Positions 35,057 to 43,553 of a DNA stretch of 64,000 bases are shown here, piece by piece. Source of the DNA: Gordonia prachuapensis (GTDB lineage: Bacteria; Actinomycetota; Actinomycetes; Mycobacteriales; Mycobacteriaceae); contig NZ_JAZDUE010000010.1 in the NCBI RefSeq assembly GCF_036350515.1, forward strand, positions 1-64,000. Reading direction: 5' to 3'. Made by a program: the position numbers and the translations under genes. A model generated the notes under the pieces. It searched no databases and was not told the origin of the DNA. It saw only the letters and a list, made by a program, of their open reading frames with translations. The stretch's first letter is position 1; every line of letters begins with the position of its first letter.

Positions 35057-35566
35057 ATGTCGAATTCGCCGGTGCTGGAACCGATCGACGACGACCCGAC
35101 GTTGCTTCGCAACGTGTACGGCGGGTTTCCGAGCGGGGTGACCGCCATTTGTGCGATGGTCGACGGTATACCGGTCGGCATCGCGGCCAGCGCATTCACC
35201 TCGGTGTCCATGTCACCTCCGCTGGTGTCGGTGTGCGTCCAGAACTCCTCGCGCACCTGGCCGACGCTGCGCTTGGCGCAGCGGCTGGGCGTCAGCGTAC
35301 TCTCGGCCGACCATGAGACGGTGTGCCGCTCGCTGTCGGCCAGAGAGGGCGACCGATTTGCCGACGTGCCGTTCAGTGCCACCGCCGACGGTGCGATCGT
35401 GATCGACGGCGCGGTGTCGAGCCTCGCCTGCGAGCTCGTCGACGAGGTGCCGGCCGGAGACCACCACATCGCGATGCTGCGCATCCATGCGCTCCACACC
35501 GATGGCGGTGTACAACCATTGGTGTTCCACCGCAGCGGTTTCCATCGGCTCGCGCGCGCGGCGTGA
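35057..35566 (+). CDS. flavin reductase (HpaC/HsaB-like)
   Basis: 169-residue FMN-binding split-barrel reductase. Marks: VYGGFPSGVTAICAMVDG, ASAFTSVSMSPPLVSVCVQ (flavin-binding) and RLGVSVLSADHE. It should reduce free FMN or FAD with NADH and supply it to the monooxygenase at 32531-33715, with which it forms a two-component system. It is divergent from the AraC gene; GGGAGGCGTC precedes the ATG. Confidence 0.9.
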   Translation: MSNSPVLEPIDDDPTLLRNVYGGFPSGVTAICAMVDGIPVGIAASAFTSVSMSPPLVSVCVQNSSRTWPTLRLAQRLGVSVLSADHETVCRSLSAREGDRFADVPFSATADGAIVIDGAVSSLACELVDEVPAGDHHIAMLRIHALHTDGGVQPLVFHRSGFHRLARAA

Positions 35567-35590
35567 GCCGTGCGGTGAACTCCGCACGGC
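35567..35590. terminator. hairpin between convergent genes
   Basis: GCCGTGCGG (35567-35575) and CCGCACGGC (35582-35590) form a perfect 9-bp stem with a 6-base loop one base after the flavin reductase stop, between it and the convergent amidohydrolase 2. Confidence 0.65.
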
Positions 35591-35615
35591 GCACGACCAC
35601 CGGGACCCGAGGCCA

Positions 35616-37067
35616 TCACGAACAGAACAGGCCCTGGGCGGCGTCGCTCGGCCGCGCGGCACTGTCCGGGAGATCCTTCGCCTCCCAGTAGAGGCGCGCC
35701 ACCGACTCCTCGACCAGACGCTGGACGGGAGTGAGGTCGGCCAACAGCCGACCGTCACGCTTGACTGGCGTACCACCCACCAGCACCGTGTCGATGTCGC
35801 CGATGTTGGCGTGGAAGACCAGGGCGGCCATCGGGTCCAGGACCGGCATCATGTTGGGGGAGTCGGTGCGGATGAACTGCAGATCGGCCACCTTTCCGGC
35901 CTCGACGGTGCCCAGTCGGTGCTGCTGGCCGATCGCTCGCGCACCCTCGACGGTGGCGAACTCGAAGACGTCGCTCAGCGTGATCCCGGAGCCGTCCTCG
36001 CGCGGCTCGAAGTTGTTCTGTGCCACGGTGCGTTCCACGTCGAAGGTGGCACGCATCTGCGAGAAGAAGTCCTCGGACCCGGCAGCAGGAGAGTCGAGGC
36101 TGAGGCTCGGCCGGATACCGGCGGCGAGTAGCCGTCCCGTCGGCGGCAGAGTAAACGACGGCACGTGCGCCTCCACCTGCGGCGACAAGGATGCGGTGCC
36201 GCCGGTGTCGGCGATCAGCGCGAATCCCTTGTCGGTGGAGCCGGACAGGTGCACATAGGTGACGTCGTCGCCCATCAGCCCTGCCTCGTGCATCGCGACG
36301 AGAGTGTCGGCCGGCGCGACGCCGCCGGCGCCGTCGGAACCCATGGAGTTGATGTGGATCGACATGCGCATGCCGACCTCGCGAGCGACCTCGAACTCGC
36401 GGCGACACGCCTGCATCGAGATGAGGTAATCGGGTTCGAGACCGAGGTAGCACGACGAGATCAGCGCGTCGTCGTCGGGTAGCTTGTCGCGTGTGCGGCG
36501 CGCCGCGTCCAGGGTGCGTGGCTCATCGTGATAGCGCGCCACATCCGAGAGCCGATCGCCGACGTAGCCGTGGCCGAAGATGCTGCGTCCACCGGCATCT
36601 CGCAACGCCTGGATGCCGGCGTCCTCCATGTCGACGGTGGTGACGTTGTGGGCCCAGTCCAGCACGGTGGTGATTCCGGCATCCAGCGCGGTCAGCCTGC
36701 CCAGAAGAGTTGCCGCGTAGATGTCGTCGGCGGTGAACCGGGTCGAGTACGGTCCGTACAGGTTCGCGAAGACGTCGAGCAGCCCCATGTCGTAGACGAA
36801 GCCCTTGTAGAACGTCTGCCACAGATGCCGGTGGGTGTCGATGAACCCGGCGCACAGGATGTACGGGCTGCCGTCGACGACCTCGGCGTCGCCGGCCTCG
36901 AGGTGTGGCGCGACGTCGGCGATCTTCCCGTCGCGCAGCAGCACATCGCCGCGGAATGTGCCCTGGGCGGTGCCGGTCACGACGATCGTGTCGGTGATCA
37001 GCGTTGGCCTGGCCGGATCGAATCGCGCATCACCGAGCGCGATCAGATCGGGATCTGTTGTCGTCAT
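35616..37067 (-). CDS. amidohydrolase family protein 2
   Basis: 483 residues, paralogue of amidohydrolases 1 and 3. H79-x-H81 in GFIDTHRHLW, His in MSIHINS and YVHLSG, late Asp in LSLDSPAAGSED. Nearer to amidohydrolase 3 (shared CAGFIDTHRHLW, EFATVEGARAIGQQHRLGT) than to 1. AAGGAG precedes the ATG at 37067. Third gene of the operon MFS transporter, amidohydrolase 3, amidohydrolase 2; the gap is 43 bp. Probably deaminates or dehalogenates an N-heterocycle or cyclic amide; substrate unknown. Confidence 0.85.
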   Translation of the reverse strand: MTTTDPDLIALGDARFDPARPTLITDTIVVTGTAQGTFRGDVLLRDGKIADVAPHLEAGDAEVVDGSPYILCAGFIDTHRHLWQTFYKGFVYDMGLLDVFANLYGPYSTRFTADDIYAATLLGRLTALDAGITTVLDWAHNVTTVDMEDAGIQALRDAGGRSIFGHGYVGDRLSDVARYHDEPRTLDAARRTRDKLPDDDALISSCYLGLEPDYLISMQACRREFEVAREVGMRMSIHINSMGSDGAGGVAPADTLVAMHEAGLMGDDVTYVHLSGSTDKGFALIADTGGTASLSPQVEAHVPSFTLPPTGRLLAAGIRPSLSLDSPAAGSEDFFSQMRATFDVERTVAQNNFEPREDGSGITLSDVFEFATVEGARAIGQQHRLGTVEAGKVADLQFIRTDSPNMMPVLDPMAALVFHANIGDIDTVLVGGTPVKRDGRLLADLTPVQRLVEESVARLYWEAKDLPDSAARPSDAAQGLFCS

Positions 37068-37110
37068 CTGCGGGCTCCTTCGATGGTGGGGAGGTGTTCG
37101 GGTGGATCGG

Positions 37111-38550
37111 TCAGCAGTGCAGCGGACGAACCGCCGCATGCGGGCGGACAGCCTCGGGCGGCAGGCTCTGCTCGGTCTTCCAGTAGAGGTAGTCGGCGCT
37201 CTCTTCGACCTGCCGACGAACCGCCGCGGTGTCGGCGACAAGCCGGCCGTCGCGTTTGACCGGTACGCCGCCGACCAGAACGGTGTCGATGTCACTGGTG
37301 TTGGCGTGGAAGACGACCGCGGCGATGGGGTCGAGCGCGGGCATCATCGCCAGCGAAGTGGTGCCGATGAACTGGATGTCGGCGACCTTGCCGGGCTCGA
37401 GCGTCCCAAGCCGGTGCTGCTGTCCGATGGCCCGGGCGCCCTCGACGGTGGCGAAGTCGAAGACGTCGTCGAGTCGCAGGTCGTAGCCCTCGGGCCGGGG
37501 CTGGAACCCGGCCCGGCTGACGGTGCGTTCGACATCGAACAGCGCGCGCATCTGGGAGAAGAAGTCCTCGGAGCCACAGGCCGCGGAATCGAGGCTCACA
37601 CTGGGCCGTACGCCGGCGGTGAGCAGGCGTCCGGTGGGCGGCGGAGCGAAGATGTGCGAGTCGACCTGGGGACAGATGGATGCGGTGCCGCCGGTGTCGT
37701 GGATCAGCCGCAACTCGTGGTCGTTGGCGGCGTAGAGGTGGACGTAGGTCACGTCGTCGCCCATGAGGCCGTTGGCATGCATGGCCTCCAGAGATGCGAA
37801 CGGCGCGAATTCGGTATCGATGGAGGCGATGTGGATCGAGATCCGCATCCCGAGTTCCCGGGCGACCTCGAATTCCTTCCGGCAGGCCTCCATCGAGATG
37901 AAGTACGTGGGCTCCAGGCCGAGATAGCAGGACGAGATCAGGGCATCGTCGTCGGGAAGTAGATCCCGAGTGCGCCTGGCGGACTGCAGGGTTCGGGGCA
38001 CATCGTAGTAGCGGGGCATCGCCGAGGGCACCGTTCGGTCGCCGACGTAGCCGTGCCCGAAGATGCTGCGGCCGCCGGCATCACGCAAGGCTTGGATGCC
38101 GGCGTCCTCCATCGCGGTCGAGGAGATGTTGTGTGACCAGTCGAGAACGGTGGTGATGCCGGCTTCCAGGGCACAGAGACGGCCGAGCAATGTTCCGGCG
38201 TAGATGTCCTCGGGTCGGAACAGTGTCGAATAGGTGCCGTAGAGGTTGGTGAAGATGTCGAACAGCTCGCGGTCGTAGACCAGACCCTTGTACATGCTCT
38301 GCCACAGGTGCCGGTGGGTGTCGATGAAACCCGCGCACACGATGTAGGGCGAGCCGTCGACGACTTCGGCGTCGCCCGCGTCCAGGTGGGGGCCGACATC
38401 GGCGATCATCCCGTCGCGCAGCAGCAGATCTCCCCGCAGCGTGCCCTGGGGGCCGCCGGTGATCAGCACGGCCTGCTTGATCAGGGTGGTGCCGTTGGGA
38501 TCGAAACGGGCGTGGCGGAGGTCGAGCGCGGTGGTCTCGGTACTCGTCAT
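37111..38550 (-). CDS. amidohydrolase family protein 3
   Basis: 479 residues, same fold and ligand pattern as its paralogues: H79-x-H81 in GFIDTHRHLW, ISIHIAS, YVHLYAAND and VSLDSAACGSED. The start overlaps the transporter stop by four bases (ATGA), so translation is coupled to the MFS gene. This ties the three amidohydrolases to an imported substrate. Confidence 0.85.
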   Translation of the reverse strand: MTSTETTALDLRHARFDPNGTTLIKQAVLITGGPQGTLRGDLLLRDGMIADVGPHLDAGDAEVVDGSPYIVCAGFIDTHRHLWQSMYKGLVYDRELFDIFTNLYGTYSTLFRPEDIYAGTLLGRLCALEAGITTVLDWSHNISSTAMEDAGIQALRDAGGRSIFGHGYVGDRTVPSAMPRYYDVPRTLQSARRTRDLLPDDDALISSCYLGLEPTYFISMEACRKEFEVARELGMRISIHIASIDTEFAPFASLEAMHANGLMGDDVTYVHLYAANDHELRLIHDTGGTASICPQVDSHIFAPPPTGRLLTAGVRPSVSLDSAACGSEDFFSQMRALFDVERTVSRAGFQPRPEGYDLRLDDVFDFATVEGARAIGQQHRLGTLEPGKVADIQFIGTTSLAMMPALDPIAAVVFHANTSDIDTVLVGGVPVKRDGRLVADTAAVRRQVEESADYLYWKTEQSLPPEAVRPHAAVRPLHC

Positions 38551-39881
38551 GAGGTGCTCCTCGTGGTGGACCGGGGCGGGGCGGGCACGGTCTCGTCGGT
38601 GGCGTCCGCACCCTGTGCCTCGTGCTGCGGCCGCAGGAAACCACGACGCCCGGCGGGGTTGACGACACCGACGGCCAGGGCGAGCGCACCGGCGGTGGCG
38701 AGCGCCAAAGCGCTGCCGCGCAGACCGAATCCGGCGGCTACGAAGAATCCGAGGATGGTGGGCGCGGCAATCGAGCCGAGCCTGCCGAAGGCCAGTGTCC
38801 ACCCCATACCGGGGGCCACGAGCCGGCGCGGATAGGTCTGCGACAACAACGAGACGATCAGCGTCTGACCGCTGACCGCGCCCACACCGGCCAACCCGAT
38901 CAGGATGTAGAGCACCACCAGCTCGGAGGTGACCGCGAGGCCGGCGATGGACACGGTGGTCAGTGCGAATGCACCCAGCAGCGTCGTGTTGGTGCCCAGT
39001 CGGTCGGCGACGAAGCCGACGACGACTACGCCGACGGCCGATCCGACGTTGAAGATCAGCACCGCGGTGAGTGCGCCGCCGAGCGAGTAACCTGCCTCAT
39101 TCAGGATGCGTGGCAGCCACGTCTGGATGGCATAGATCATGAACAGGCACAGGAACGTGGTGGCGAAGAAGCAGAGGGTCGCCAGCCGCAGGCGCGGGGA
39201 GACCAGCTCGCCGGCCTTACCGGGCCGATCCGGGGTGGGCGGGGTCTGCGGCTCATGCGTGGCCGGCGCCCGGCTGTCGGCGGGTGAGGAACCCGGGAGG
39301 AAGCGCAGGCCGATCGGGATGATGATCAGCGCGGGCACCACGCCGAGCGCGAAGATGGCGCGCCAGCCCAGTTCAGGGATCACCCAGATACCGACGAGGG
39401 ATGCGATGATGGCCCCAGTGGGCAGCCCGGCGAACATGACGGCGTAGGCCAGATTGCGATACCGGATCGGCGTGAACTCTGCGGTGATCGCGCCGGCTAT
39501 CGGAACGACGCCGCCGAGTCCGAGTCCGGCCACAAACCGCAGGGCGGCGAACACCATCGGATCGTTGGCAAGGGCGCACGCCGCGGTGAGGATCGAGAAG
39601 AGCCCCACGCTGGCGAGCAACAATCGCTTCTTGCCGATGCGGTCGGCCACCGTGCCCGCCACGATCGAGCCGATGAACATGCCCGCGAGCGCAGCCGATC
39701 CGATGAAACCGGCCGTCTGCGACGTCATACCCCAGCCCGGCTCGTCGAACATTCGCGGCAGCGCCACACCGTAGGCCACGATGTCGAACCCATCGGCGAC
39801 CACCGTGCCCCAGCAGACGAGGACGACGGCTATCGCCGACGCTCGGGATCTGTGGTGGGTCGATACGGACGAGTTCTCCAT
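38547..39881 (-). CDS. MFS transporter, aromatic acid:H+ symporter (AAHS)-like
   Basis: 444 residues with about 12 hydrophobic segments. The N-terminus VVLVCWGTVVADGFDIVAYG contains the conserved D-G-[FY]-D of AAHS carriers (PcaK, BenK, MhpT); loop motif GTVADRIGKKRLLL lies after helix 2 and GLGLGGVVPIAGAITAEFTP after helix 4. The central loop is long and proline-rich. It should import an aromatic or heterocyclic acid. The ATG at 39881 is preceded by AGGAGAACC. Tandem site G lies about 150-185 bp upstream. Confidence 0.87.
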   Translation of the reverse strand: MENSSVSTHHRSRASAIAVVLVCWGTVVADGFDIVAYGVALPRMFDEPGWGMTSQTAGFIGSAALAGMFIGSIVAGTVADRIGKKRLLLASVGLFSILTAACALANDPMVFAALRFVAGLGLGGVVPIAGAITAEFTPIRYRNLAYAVMFAGLPTGAIIASLVGIWVIPELGWRAIFALGVVPALIIIPIGLRFLPGSSPADSRAPATHEPQTPPTPDRPGKAGELVSPRLRLATLCFFATTFLCLFMIYAIQTWLPRILNEAGYSLGGALTAVLIFNVGSAVGVVVVGFVADRLGTNTTLLGAFALTTVSIAGLAVTSELVVLYILIGLAGVGAVSGQTLIVSLLSQTYPRRLVAPGMGWTLAFGRLGSIAAPTILGFFVAAGFGLRGSALALATAGALALAVGVVNPAGRRGFLRPQHEAQGADATDETVPAPPRSTTRSTS

Positions 39882-40032
39882 CGGTTCTCCTGTCGGGGAC
39901 GACGCGTGTCGGGCCACTCACGAGACCCACCGGCGGTCGGTTCAGGCCCTATGCGCTGGTGGGCCGCGCCGTGTCGGTGAGATCGCTGCAACAGTGAGTA
40001 AAGATAGTGATGTAGAACACAAGCGCGATACG

Positions 40033-40065
40033 GGCAGAAGACGGCATTTCGCCGAGACAAATGAC
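40033..40065 (-). promoter_or_regulatory. tandem GTCATYTGnC site G, upstream of the MFS operon
   Basis: Read toward the MFS gene: GTCATTTGTC (40065-40056) then, 23 bp later, GTCTTCTGCC (40042-40033), one base off the consensus. GTGATGTAGAACAC at 40007-40020 is a weak GTGA-N6-TCAC-like dyad but at shorter distance than in the other sites. This is the weakest of the seven tandem sites. Confidence 0.5.
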
Positions 40066-40102
40066 GTACTCACCCTCCCGGGGTCGCGCTCTCCGGGGCG
40101 GC

Positions 40103-40963
40103 TTACGCGAACAATCGGGGGTAGTCGCGGAGGAAGTCGGTGAATGTGCGCGCCGGCCGGCCGGTCAGTCGCGGAACGGCATCGCTGAGTTCGTTGAGAT
40201 TCTCGGTGTCGTACTTCGTCTGCAGTGCGACCAGGCCGTCGCACAGCCATTCGGGCATCCCTGCGCCGGCGAAACCCCGATAGGCTTCTTCTCGTGAGAT
40301 CTGTTGGTAGGTGACCTCTTTGCCGATGGCCGCGCCGATCTGCGCGGCGCAGTCGGCGTAGGTGATGGCCTCGGGGCCGGTGATCAGGAGCTTGTCGCCG
40401 TTGTGCTCAGCCTTGAGCAGCACGGCGGCGGCGACTTCCCCGGCATCGCGCGCGTCGACCATGGCAATCGTCTTGTCCGGTCCCGGGATCGCGGCCAGCG
40501 TGCCGTGTGTACGGACACCGGCGGCGAATTGCATGGCGATGGTCTGCATGTACGTGTGCGGATGGAGGATCGTGTACGGCAGCCCGGATCGCTCGATGTG
40601 GCTGTCATTGGCGAAGTGCCATCGCGAGAAGCAGTCGAGCGAGTCCGCCGCCGAGGTGCACACTGAGTACTTCACGATCGCGCCGACGTCGGCTTTCACG
40701 GCCGCGTCCACGATCCGATTCTGTACGTCGACCTGATCGGGCGCCGCCGCGGTCAGCAGGAACAGCGAGGTGACGCCGTCGAGGAATCCTGCCAACACGC
40801 CCGCGTCGTGGACGTCGCCGGTGACGATCTCAGCGCCTGCGTAGTCGATCCGGGCCGCCGACTCGGGGGTGTGTGCCAGCGCTCGCACCGGTGCGCCTGC
40901 ACGTTCGAGCGCCGCCATCAACGGGGTGCCGGTCTGACCTGTGGGGCCGAGGACTCCGATCAT
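40103..40963 (-). CDS. NmrA-like NAD(P)-binding protein
   Basis: 286-residue atypical SDR. N-terminal MIGVLGPTGQTGTPLMAAL has the GxxGxxG motif of NmrA/QOR2-type proteins, followed by PVRALAHTPE. It lacks a YxxxK pair in the usual place, so it may be a redox sensor or quinone/ketone reductase. It follows the VOC gene by 32 bp and shares tandem site C. Start ATG 40963; the upstream open frame belongs to the antisense of the VOC gene. Confidence 0.8.
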   Translation of the reverse strand: MIGVLGPTGQTGTPLMAALERAGAPVRALAHTPESAARIDYAGAEIVTGDVHDAGVLAGFLDGVTSLFLLTAAAPDQVDVQNRIVDAAVKADVGAIVKYSVCTSAADSLDCFSRWHFANDSHIERSGLPYTILHPHTYMQTIAMQFAAGVRTHGTLAAIPGPDKTIAMVDARDAGEVAAAVLLKAEHNGDKLLITGPEAITYADCAAQIGAAIGKEVTYQQISREEAYRGFAGAGMPEWLCDGLVALQTKYDTENLNELSDAVPRLTGRPARTFTDFLRDYPRLFA

Positions 40964-40995
40964 GAATGTCCTTCTGTCTGTGTGGGATTCTCTGG

Positions 40996-41961
40996 TCAGG
41001 AAACGTCGGTCGTCTGGGCGGCGAGGGTGAAACCGAACTGTTGCTCGATCTCCGGATCGGGGATCGTCAGCAACTCCACGCTGAGGCCGTCGGCGCCGTT
41101 GGCGTAGGAACTGCGGGCCGGCCCGATCGCCAACTCGCCGTTGATCGGGTAGCCGTTGCCGTCGAGCCGTGCGATCACCGCGTCGTAGTCGTTGACCTCC
41201 CGCGACCCGAACGCGACGTTCAAGATGCCCCGATCGCTGATCCGGTACCCGTCGGGCAGGGGGCGGGCGACCCGGTCGGGATAGTGCACGAGTTCGATCA
41301 CGATCCCGGTGTCGCGGCCGTCGGCCGACAACACGAGGGTGTCGGTGCGTGTCGGAGCGGACCCCCACAGGGCTTCGTCGGCGTCGGTGTGCAAGGTGCT
41401 GCCGGTGTCGCGGAGCCCGAGGGTGTCGGAGAAGAAGGCGGCCGCCGCGTCGAGGTCGGTGACCACTGCCCGGACGAACGCGGTGGACACCGGGGTGGCC
41501 CGAACGTCGCGTGCGTCACCGGATCGCGAATCGCGCTCGCGGAGCTCGAGCCACACCCCTTCGGGATCGCGGGTGCACACTCGCCGTGCGCCCGCCGCAC
41601 CGTGCACGGGGCCCACATGTGCGCCGGAGTCGCGCAACCGGGCGAGGACCTCGTCGAGGTCGGCCACGCGCAGCCCGACCATCGACCAGCCGAGGCTGTC
41701 GGGGGACCGTTCCGCGGGCGACGAGACGGGCTGGTGAAACCGGAAGATCTCGAGCTGGAAGAAGTCGTTGGAGTCGACCAACCAATGCATGTCGCAATGG
41801 ACGTCGGGCAGCGCCATCATCTCGGCGACATCGTCTCCGGAGGTGCCGGTGATCGACCCCGCGGGTCGGTAGCCGAACATGCTCTCGTACCAGGCGGCCG
41901 TGCCGGGGGCGTCCAGGGCGGTGAAGGCCACTTGGACCACGGGCATCGCATTCTCGGTCAC
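40996..41961 (-). CDS. VOC family protein, two glyoxalase/dioxygenase modules
   Basis: 321 residues made of two vicinal-oxygen-chelate repeats, one starting VVQVAFTALDAPGTAAWYES and one at FVRAVVTDLDAAAAFFSDTLGL. Possible roles are extradiol ring cleavage, glyoxalase-type isomerisation or hydrolysis; the HxH...E triad of true extradiol enzymes is not complete to my eye. The GTG start follows GAGGAGAAC. First gene of a two-gene operon with the NmrA-like protein, divergent from the GAF kinase at 42279; tandem site C lies in between. Confidence 0.75.
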   Translation of the reverse strand: MTENAMPVVQVAFTALDAPGTAAWYESMFGYRPAGSITGTSGDDVAEMMALPDVHCDMHWLVDSNDFFQLEIFRFHQPVSSPAERSPDSLGWSMVGLRVADLDEVLARLRDSGAHVGPVHGAAGARRVCTRDPEGVWLELRERDSRSGDARDVRATPVSTAFVRAVVTDLDAAAAFFSDTLGLRDTGSTLHTDADEALWGSAPTRTDTLVLSADGRDTGIVIELVHYPDRVARPLPDGYRISDRGILNVAFGSREVNDYDAVIARLDGNGYPINGELAIGPARSSYANGADGLSVELLTIPDPEIEQQFGFTLAAQTTDVS

Positions 41962-42121
41962 GTCGTTCTCCTCGCTGTGATGTGCTCGCGCAGAGAGTGT
42001 CTGCGCTGCTGGGTCGGGCTGTTGGTGAATCGTTTGGGGCGCAGTGCGTCACGTCGGGTCGCGGTGATCGGCGTCCGAGAAGGTGGGGCGTGACCGTGGC
42101 CGATCCGGGAATCCGAAGTGA

Positions 42122-42135
42122 GTGATGTGCGTCAC
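42122..42135 (-). promoter_or_regulatory. GTGA-N6-TCAC dyad C
   Basis: GTGATGTGCGTCAC (plus strand) is a perfect 4+4 dyad centred 56.5 bp beyond the second half of tandem site C, on the side of the VOC gene. Its companion sites A, D, E and F have the same element at 59.5-60.5 bp. Confidence 0.5.
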
Positions 42136-42175
42136 TCGAGGTCGAGAGTATTTCGCTCATGCGGTGATGAGCAGC

Positions 42176-42209
42176 TACGAATGACCGATCTCCGACCGAG
42201 TCAAATGAC
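42176..42209 (-). promoter_or_regulatory. tandem GTCATYTGnC site C, VOC/kinase divergent region
   Basis: Read toward the VOC gene: GTCATTTGAC (42209-42200), 24 bp later GTCATTCGTA (42185-42176). The site lies in the 317 bp spacer between the VOC gene (start 41961) and the histidine kinase (start 42279) and may act on both. No gene lies in this spacer. Confidence 0.6.
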
Positions 42210-42278
42210 GCATACGGGCGATGACGGCGCTCGCGGACGCGTCGTCGATCCGGGCGGCAGCCGCGTAGCATCGTCGGA

Positions 42279-43505
42279 GTGACGCCGATCACAAACGATG
42301 AGGTGCCGGTCGACCCGACGGAACCGATGCGTGCCCGGATGGTCGCCGCCTTCGCGCGGGCCGCATCGACCATCGCCTGGGAGGGATCGCTGCAGGAGGT
42401 GCTGGATGACCTCGCAGCGGAGGTCTTGTCGGCGAGTCGCGCGACGTCGTGCGCGATGATCATCGTCTCCCAGACGGAGAACTCGGTGCAGATGTACGGA
42501 TCGGCGGGATATCCGGATGGTTACGTCGACCGGCTCAATGATGTCCTGGCCGCCCGTGCGCCGTTGATCTCGTTGGAGGCCTATCGGTCCCGGGTCGAGA
42601 TCATTCGCGGCATCAGGAACATCGTCGACAGGGATCCGCGATTCGCCGCTCTCGGCGATCTGATCCGCGAAGCGGATTGGACCACGCTGGTGTCGATTCC
42701 GCTGATGGTGCGCAACGACCGTGTCGGTGTACTCACCGCGATATACAGCGCGACGACCGAGCCCGACGATGTGGAGATAGCGTTCCTCGAAGCGATGGCG
42801 GATCACGGTGCGATCGCGATCCACACCGCTCGGTTGTTGGCGGAGGCGGAGGAGAAGGCTGCGCTGGAGGAACGAAACCGGATGGCTCGTGACATCCACG
42901 ATGTCGTGGCGCAGTCGCTCTTCTCGATTCGATTGCGTACCAAGGCACTGCAGATCATCGCGAACAGATCTGACCCCGAGGGGGCCCTCCTCTCGGGCCT
43001 GGCCACTCTGGAGTCGACCGCTGATCGCGCGGTCGAGGACATGCGCGCGCTCGTTCTGCACCTACAGCCATCCGACCTCCGCGGCGCCGATCTCGTCGAT
43101 GCCATCAGGCGCTATGCGGAAATCATCAGCGACGGCGACGCTCCGGCGGTGAAGGTTCGGTCGGTTGACGCCCTCCCCGTGCTGGCCGGCGAGATCGAGG
43201 TACAGATCTACCACATCGCACGTGAGGCGATCGCGAACTGCGTCGACCACGCCCGCGCATCCCGCCTGTCGGTCGAGGTGGGGCCTATGTGGCGCAACGG
43301 AACCGAACTCCTGTACCTCGAGATCAGCGATGACGGACGAGGGTTCGATCTCGACACGGTTCCCCAGGGGCACATGGGTGTCCAGAACATGAGGTCGCGA
43401 GCCGCGGAGATCGGTGCCGAGATCGCCATCACCAGCTCGGCGGCCGGCACCGAGGTGCGCGTCGAACTCCCACTGGCACGGACAGGGCCCGTGCCGGCGG
43501 AGTGA
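42279..43505 (+). CDS. GAF-domain sensor histidine kinase (NarX/DevS-like), orphan
   Basis: 408-residue cytoplasmic kinase without membrane segments. GAF domain at about 35-190 (VLDDLAAEVLSASRATSC, GSAGYPDGYVDRL, ADHGAIAIHTARLLAE); HisKA_3 with phospho-acceptor His207 in RDIHDVVAQSLF; HATPase_c with HIAREAIANCVDHA, SDDGRGFD and GVQNMRSRA. It should sense a small molecule directly. Unlike the kinases at 45370 and 50402 it has no adjacent response regulator and is followed by the convergent SDR. It probably shares a regulator with its paralogues (inference). Confidence 0.9.
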   Translation: MTPITNDEVPVDPTEPMRARMVAAFARAASTIAWEGSLQEVLDDLAAEVLSASRATSCAMIIVSQTENSVQMYGSAGYPDGYVDRLNDVLAARAPLISLEAYRSRVEIIRGIRNIVDRDPRFAALGDLIREADWTTLVSIPLMVRNDRVGVLTAIYSATTEPDDVEIAFLEAMADHGAIAIHTARLLAEAEEKAALEERNRMARDIHDVVAQSLFSIRLRTKALQIIANRSDPEGALLSGLATLESTADRAVEDMRALVLHLQPSDLRGADLVDAIRRYAEIISDGDAPAVKVRSVDALPVLAGEIEVQIYHIAREAIANCVDHARASRLSVEVGPMWRNGTELLYLEISDDGRGFDLDTVPQGHMGVQNMRSRAAEIGAEIAITSSAAGTEVRVELPLARTGPVPAE

Positions 43506-43553
43506 ACGCAGAACCGTCACGGGTGGCGGTGGGGATGCAGGCCCCGCCCGCGG

